The notes below the pieces were generated by a model. That model did not search any database. It had not been told where the DNA came from and was given only the letters and a program-made list of their open reading frames with translations. 19,239 nucleotides of DNA, taken from NCBI GenBank assembly GCA_919902745.1, contig CAKKRN010000080.1:1-19239 (forward strand), written 5' to 3'. How positions within the stretch are numbered: the first letter of the stretch is position 1; every line of letters starts with the position of its first letter. Below, in pieces: positions 15,785 to 19,239 of this stretch. This DNA comes from Syntrophaceae bacterium. GTDB taxonomy: Bacteria > Desulfobacterota > Syntrophia > Syntrophales > UBA5619. The translations under genes and the position numbers were made by a program.

Positions 15785-16591
15785 TTAATGGCCCTCCTGT
15801 TCCCCGAATTTTCCATCGCCGAGATACTGCAGCGGTCCCTTGCCCTCTTTCGTGATGCCGGGCGTAAAACCGAATCGCGTAGTCACTACGTTCCTCATCT
15901 TCTTGTAAAGGGTTCTAAGCGGTATGCCCGAAGGACATGCCGCTTCGCAGAGTCCGCAATCGATGCAACGTTCGGCCATGTGGAAGGCCCGGATGAGATG
16001 GAAGATGGGTTTCTCAGGCGGAATGGTTCCGGTTTGGATCAGGTCGTCCTCGTCGAGTGTGCATGTAGTGCAGAAGCACATGGGACAGATGTTGCGGCAT
16101 CCATAGCACTTGATGCACTTGCCGAACTGGTCCATCCAGTACTGGAGCCGCTCCTCCTCGCTCAGGCGGTCGAGCCGGTCGAGACCCTCACTGTCGGAAA
16201 CGGGCGCCACCCGCTCCCCTGAAAGGTGTGACGAGGGGTACGGCTGCGGGCACTGGCACGCGGAAGCCTGCTCGCTGCTGCAGGCCACCCCGAAGACGAC
16301 CACGCGTTCCCCGTTCAACTGTACGTTCCGCACCAGCTCCAAAATGGCCCGTTCGTCGCACCCCCGTGCGACGATGCCAAGGTGTGCATCCAGGTCGTTG
16401 CGCAGGACCTTGAGGAGTACCGCGGCAAGGGGATAGCGAGCCTCGCCCACGACAAGCCGATCAAGGTCCTCAATCCTCCCCTTCGTGAAGAGGTGGGGTC
16501 TCGGGTGCCCTCCGTCCAGTATCAAACCCATGACACCCGCCACGGGCCCTTCTGTTAGGGCATCCCTGATCCCCTCCCTCAGCCTATCCAC
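15785..16591 (-). CDS. FdhB-like iron-sulfur protein of formate dehydrogenase
   Basis: 268 residues. The N-terminal half resembles the beta-subunit family of F420-linked formate dehydrogenases and hydrogenases (VVGEARYPLAAVLLKVLR, ARGCDERAILELVRN, FGVACSSEQASACQC). The C-terminal half has two cluster motifs, CIKCYGCRNICPMCFC near residue 159 and CIDCGLCEAACPSGIPLRTL near 215. Likely role: passes electrons between FdhA and MvhD/HdrA; cofactor use by the N-terminal half is not proven. Start: GTG at 16589-16591, seven bases after AAGGAG; the in-frame TTG at 16597 is only one base from that site. The start overlaps the mvhD stop by eight bases, so the genes are translationally coupled. Precise subfamily is uncertain. 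Confidence 0.85.
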   Translation of the reverse strand: MDRLREGIRDALTEGPVAGVMGLILDGGHPRPHLFTKGRIEDLDRLVVGEARYPLAAVLLKVLRNDLDAHLGIVARGCDERAILELVRNVQLNGERVVVFGVACSSEQASACQCPQPYPSSHLSGERVAPVSDSEGLDRLDRLSEEERLQYWMDQFGKCIKCYGCRNICPMCFCTTCTLDEDDLIQTGTIPPEKPIFHLIRAFHMAERCIDCGLCEAACPSGIPLRTLYKKMRNVVTTRFGFTPGITKEGKGPLQYLGDGKFGEQEGH

Positions 16592-17045
16592 GGGCAAACT
16601 CCTTCCTCTTGATGGGTGAGGGCCCTATTGTCCTAATCTGCTCGGTAAAACTGGTAAACGAGCGGGAGAGCTTGTCACTCTCCGATGTGGCGATATACTC
16701 GAGCCTGAGTCTGTCCTCGCCGATGCCCACGAACTTCAACATATCCCTCAGCACATCCACGCGTTTTGCTGTCAGATAATTACCCTTCTGGTAATGGCAC
16801 TCCCCCAGGTGACATGCCGCGATAATCACGCCGTCGGCACCCTTCTGGAATGCCTTAAGTACGAAATGAGGCGAAACCCGCCCGCTGCACATGGTCCGGA
16901 TCACGAGTATGTTTGCCGCATACTTCAGCCTCAGTGAACCACTAAGGTCAGCTGCTGCGTAGCTTCACCAGTGACAGCAAAAAGCAATAATCAAGGGTTC
17001 AAACTGCATAGATTTATCCATTTGTGTCTGTGCGGATTTTTCCAT
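16584..17045 (-). CDS. mvhD: MvhD-type [2Fe-2S] electron-transfer subunit, selenoprotein (UGA at 16965-16967)
   Basis: A stop-to-stop reading would leave only the 106-residue C-terminal part. Upstream of it, in frame, is IIAFCCHW-TGA-SYAAADLSGSLRLKYAAN, which matches the usual MvhD start (FxCNWCSYAGADLAG) with TGA in place of the second cysteine of CxxC. Read as Sec27 the protein is about 153 residues, near the family's size. Other conserved parts: VIRTMCSGRV with Cys53 and CHLGECHYQKGN with Cys78 and Cys83. MvhD carries a [2Fe-2S] cluster linking a hydrogenase or formate dehydrogenase to HdrA; Sec is known in the methanogen homologue VhuD. Start: ATG at 17043-17045 after GGTGA, about 24 bases from the predicted transcript start; ATGs at 17021 and 17009 are alternatives. 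First gene of the operon. Confidence 0.9.
16929..16947 (-). promoter_or_regulatory. Predicted SECIS hairpin of mvhD
   Basis: On the mRNA CCUUAGUG and CACUGAGG pair over eight positions (one U-G wobble) around a GUU loop, 18-36 bases after the UGA. The loop begins with G, as bacterial SECIS elements require. Confidence 0.8.
16965..16967 (-). other. In-frame UGA read as selenocysteine in mvhD
   Basis: TGT-CAC-TGG-TGA-AGC-TAC encodes C-H-W-Sec-S-Y, where the family has CNWCSY. The frame is open from the ATG at 17045 up to this codon and from it to the gene's stop. Confidence 0.87.
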
Positions 17046-17075
17046 ACTTCACCATCAGTTTGGCCTTCCATGTTC

Positions 17076-17104
17076 ATTATACCGATGCCTCATATCATAT
17101 TCAA
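17076..17104 (-). promoter_or_regulatory. Sigma70-type promoter of the mvhD-fdh-hdr operon
   Basis: On the minus strand TTGAAT (17099-17104) and a perfect TATAAT (17076-17081) are exactly 17 bases apart. Transcription would start near 17069, 24 bases before the preferred mvhD ATG. No clear operator was seen around it. Confidence 0.78.
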
Positions 17105-17144
17105 AATTAATGTCCACCATTTTTTGCCCGGTGAGTCTGCGAGA

Positions 17145-17366
17145 TCAATATTCGATCCCCAGGTTCACCTGCGGGGTAAAAATCCTGCCGGCCGACCCGA
17201 TAGCCCCCGCTGGATCGGACCGCAGGACGCCGGGAAGGGATTGCACCGTCGTCAGGAGGCTGTTCCTCTCATCCTCGGACCGGACCTCGTCCCGTCCCTT
17301 ACCGTCTCCGGACAAGGTACGGGAGACGAACAGATGAAAATAACCAAATTTGCACGGTCTCGTCAT
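17145..17366 (-). CDS. Small unknown protein coupled to the amidase gene
   Basis: 73 residues, not recognised. The ATG at 17364-17366 overlaps the amidase stop (ATGA), and AGGTGG lies seven to nine bases upstream, both signs of real translational coupling. The protein has no membrane segment; the middle is highly charged (GKGRDEVRSEDERN) and the rest is a mixed segment (LLTTVQSLPGVLRSDPAG). It ends 40 bases before the -35 box of the redox operon, so amidase transcripts may read into that operon. It could be a chance frame, but the overlap and ribosome site argue for a gene. Confidence 0.5.
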   Translation of the reverse strand: MTRPCKFGYFHLFVSRTLSGDGKGRDEVRSEDERNSLLTTVQSLPGVLRSDPAGAIGSAGRIFTPQVNLGIEY

Positions 17367-18811
17367 CTTGCCACCACCTTTTTTGACTGGACTGGACGCT
17401 CCGGCACCGGAAGGATCAGCTTCCGTCCGACATAAAGAGTGTCGGGGCGTTTCAGGCGATTCAGATCGATGAGAACGCGGGTCGTTGTGCCGTGCATTGT
17501 CGCAATCGCGGCCAGCGTATCGCCCTTTTTCACCCGGTATGCCGTTGTCGCTCCGGACTTCGAGATCGGATCACGCTTCCTGTCGGCGACGGATTTTGCC
17601 TTCCCCTTCACCACCCCAACAGACGGATCCCGAGGCTTGCCTTCCTCTTCACGGACGGAAAGGGATACGCGTGTCGCCGGAAGGGCCGGCAGAAACTCCA
17701 CGACAGAACGGGCAACCCCCTCCGCAATTCGCGTCTGAAAGCGGTCGCTCCGCAACAACTTTTCCTCTTTTGCATTGGAGATATAGGCGGTTTCGATCAG
17801 TATCGACGGAACCTCCGGGAGCTTGAGCACGCGGAAAGGCGCCTCCTGAATGGTCGCGAATTTCAGATGGTTCGCCGCGCCCAGTTCTCTCAGCAGAAGA
17901 GTGCCGAAGGTTCTGGACTGGTTGATGGTATGGGTCTGGAACATATCCAGGATAATCGGATCGGAGGCATCGTTTCCTTCCCCGTTGGCAACCCCGCCGA
18001 CAACGTCGGCCAAGTTTTCATTGTTGGCGAGAATCTTCGCCGCCTCGCTGCTCGCCGCCCCGGTGGAGAGGCAGTAGACCGAACTGCCGCTGGCCACCCG
18101 ATTTCTGGCCGCATCCGCGTGGATGCTCACGAAGAGATCCGCACCGTATTCTCTCACAATCATGAGTCTTTTCTTGAAGGATACATAATAATCGCCATCC
18201 CGGGTCAGAAAGGCGCGGTAACCTTCCCTTTGATTTAGAAGATCCCGCAGTTTCAATGCAATCGCCAGCACGACACTCTTTTCCAGGGTCCCCTTTTTCC
18301 CGACCGCCCCCGGTGCTTCGCCCCCATGACCCGGATCGATCACGACGACCCGCGACTTGCGCGTGACCTTAATCCGTTCCCGTGCATCACTCTCCTGTTT
18401 CGCGGCATCCGGCAAACTGATGTCAATAACGATCCGGTACGGCTTATCCTGAAATTTCTTTAATTTGAAAACGTTGGTCTGGAGGGGGCCGGGTAAGGAG
18501 AGCTCTACGCGTACCCCGGAACGAGGACGGGCGGAAAGGACAATCCCCTCCACCCCCGGCTTATTCAGGACGGTTAGACGGGGAAGATTTGGAGGCAGGG
18601 AGGTGGCGTCCAGATCGACGGCAATTTGCCGCTCCCCTTTTTCGACGGTAAAGGAGGCATCCTCGGTCGTATCGATCACGACCCGGGTGTGGTCCGGGGC
18701 CACCCAATGGCGAATGTTCAGGATCTCGTTCAAGGCCAGGGCTGAGGAGGGTCCACCGGATCCGAAGATCCAGATGACCAGAATCACGAAGAATTTTCCT
18801 GCACGGGACAT
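17363..18811 (-). CDS. N-acetylmuramoyl-L-alanine amidase with AMIN and LysM domains
   Basis: 482 residues. Signal peptide at residues 1-25 (AGKFFVILVIWIFG, then SSALA). AMIN domain around residues 28-135 (ILNIRHWVAPDHTRVVIDTT), which directs such enzymes to the septum or envelope. Amidase_3 catalytic domain around 150-375: VVVIDPGHGGEAPGAVG with the first zinc histidine, LEKSVVLAIALKL with the Glu, LFVSIHADAARN with a zinc His, and PSILIETAYISNAKEE with the catalytic Glu. A C-terminal LysM domain (YRVKKGDTLAAIATMHG) binds peptidoglycan. It cleaves the amide bond between MurNAc and the stem peptide, as AmiC-type enzymes do in daughter-cell separation. Start ATG at 18809-18811 is preferred, with AAGGA eight bases upstream; a longer frame begins at 18862. 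Confidence 0.95.
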   Translation of the reverse strand: MSRAGKFFVILVIWIFGSGGPSSALALNEILNIRHWVAPDHTRVVIDTTEDASFTVEKGERQIAVDLDATSLPPNLPRLTVLNKPGVEGIVLSARPRSGVRVELSLPGPLQTNVFKLKKFQDKPYRIVIDISLPDAAKQESDARERIKVTRKSRVVVIDPGHGGEAPGAVGKKGTLEKSVVLAIALKLRDLLNQREGYRAFLTRDGDYYVSFKKRLMIVREYGADLFVSIHADAARNRVASGSSVYCLSTGAASSEAAKILANNENLADVVGGVANGEGNDASDPIILDMFQTHTINQSRTFGTLLLRELGAANHLKFATIQEAPFRVLKLPEVPSILIETAYISNAKEEKLLRSDRFQTRIAEGVARSVVEFLPALPATRVSLSVREEEGKPRDPSVGVVKGKAKSVADRKRDPISKSGATTAYRVKKGDTLAAIATMHGTTTRVLIDLNRLKRPDTLYVGRKLILPVPERPVQSKKVVAR

Positions 18812-18934
18812 GTCCGTATCCTTATGATTTCGTGACGGTTTCGTAATCAGATCCCAAGGCAAGGCGAGCCTGATTCGACAAGCCCACCATAATCGTTATG
18901 GAACCCGCTCCGACTCTACCGAAGGGCGCCATGA

Positions 18935-18963
18935 AGCATATGGACTTTTTGCGAAGTCGTCAA
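18935..18963 (-). promoter_or_regulatory. Candidate amidase promoter, proximal
   Basis: TTGACG (18958-18963) and TATGCT (18935-18940) on the minus strand, 17 bases apart. The leader would be about 117 bases. Confidence 0.45.
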
Positions 18964-18973
18964 GTTTCCCGAA

Positions 18974-19002
18974 AATGTATCAGCTCCGGCCGACAATTTC
19001 AA
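18974..19002 (-). promoter_or_regulatory. Candidate amidase promoter, distal
   Basis: TTGAAA (18997-19002) and TACATT (18974-18979) on the minus strand, 17 bases apart, directly upstream of the proximal candidate. Either one or both may work. Confidence 0.4.
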
Positions 19003-19093
19003 CCCCGATCGCGAAAAGAGATTGACAAGGTGGGGCGTTGATGGCATGGATACCGCCGCCAGAAGACCGGTACCGCAGCGCTGTGGAAAAAGG

Positions 19094-19122
19094 TTGAATA
19101 TTCTCCCGGCCTGTAGTATGGA
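19094..19122 (+). promoter_or_regulatory. Candidate tRNA-Arg promoter
   Basis: TTGAAT (19094-19099) and TATGGA (19117-19122), 17 bases apart, about 40 bases before the tRNA. The -10 match is weak, so this is tentative. Confidence 0.3.
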
Positions 19123-19162
19123 CCAACGGTATGACCGACCGCTCCGGCGGACGTTTTTTAGG

Positions 19163-19239
19163 GGGCGATTAGCTCAGTTGGATAGAGCGCTGGTCTCCGG
19201 AACCAGAGGCCGTGGGTTCAAGTCCCACATCGCCTACCA
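19163..19239 (+). tRNA. tRNA-Arg (anticodon CCG)
   Basis: A complete 77-base tRNA at the right edge. Acceptor stem GGGCGAT/ATCGCCT with a G-T first pair, D-arm GCTCAGTTGGATAGAGC, anticodon stem CTGGT/ACCAG with loop CTCCGGA giving anticodon CCG (reads the Arg codon CGG), T-arm GTGGG-TTCAAGT-CCCAC, discriminator A and an encoded CCA. It is the only plus-strand gene. As tRNA genes often serve as integration sites, the sequence to the right could hold an island, but that is outside the window. Confidence 0.96.

Larger units (their letters stand above)
18812..19162. other. Intergenic region between amidase and tRNA-Arg
   Basis: About 350 bases between divergently transcribed genes. No protein gene is supported. 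It holds two candidate promoters for the amidase on the minus strand and a weak candidate for the tRNA on the plus strand. A TTGACA at 19022-19027 (plus) has no good -10 at the usual spacing. Confidence 0.6.

Noticed and set aside
11726..16967. UGA reassigned to tryptophan or another sense codon
   Set aside because: Several genes here (lptA, kdsC, kdsA, xerD, hdrA, amidase) end in TGA at the correct family C-terminus, so UGA is a normal stop in this genome.

Overview
The window looks like a chromosome segment of an anaerobic Gram-negative bacterium, most likely a deltaproteobacterium (Desulfobacterota; a Syntrophales-like organism is my guess, not something the sequence proves). It carries Kdo synthesis and LPS-export genes (kdsA, kdsC, lptCAB), rpoN with hpf, ptsN and hprK, and an oxygen-sensitive formate dehydrogenase / heterodisulfide reductase gene set. 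Every protein gene is on the minus strand, so transcription runs from high to low coordinates. The only plus-strand gene is tRNA-Arg(CCG) at the right edge.

Layout in the direction of transcription: (1) a cell-wall N-acetylmuramoyl-L-alanine amidase (17363-18811) followed by a small unknown gene that overlaps its stop (17145-17366). (2) A six-gene redox operon behind a good sigma70-type promoter (17076-17104): mvhD, an FdhB-like iron-sulfur protein, fdhA, hdrA, hdrC, hdrB. (3) xerD and a 13-TPR membrane-anchored protein. (4) kdsA and kdsC, then lptC-lptA-lptB and rpoN. (5) hpf, ptsN and hprK, with hprK running off the left edge.

The main discovery is in the redox operon. Three of its six genes (mvhD, fdhA, hdrA) are interrupted by one in-frame UGA each. 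Each UGA lies where the family has a cysteine or selenocysteine, and each is followed at the right distance by a hairpin with a G-led loop that looks like a bacterial SECIS element. A simple ORF reading would cut fdhA and hdrA in two and lose the start of mvhD. Read through as selenocysteine, all three have normal family length and motifs. The operon would encode a formate dehydrogenase joined through MvhD to a flavin-based electron-bifurcating or confurcating HdrABC, with selenium at three points of one electron path.

The second notable feature is a family of 27-bp imperfect palindromes (GGGGACA...TGTCCCC). They sit at nearly every gene boundary between kdsC and hpf, in both orientations, in tandem partial copies, and inside coding sequence at the lptB and lptC ends. 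They resemble REP-type elements moved by REP-associated transposases, but no transposase is in the window.
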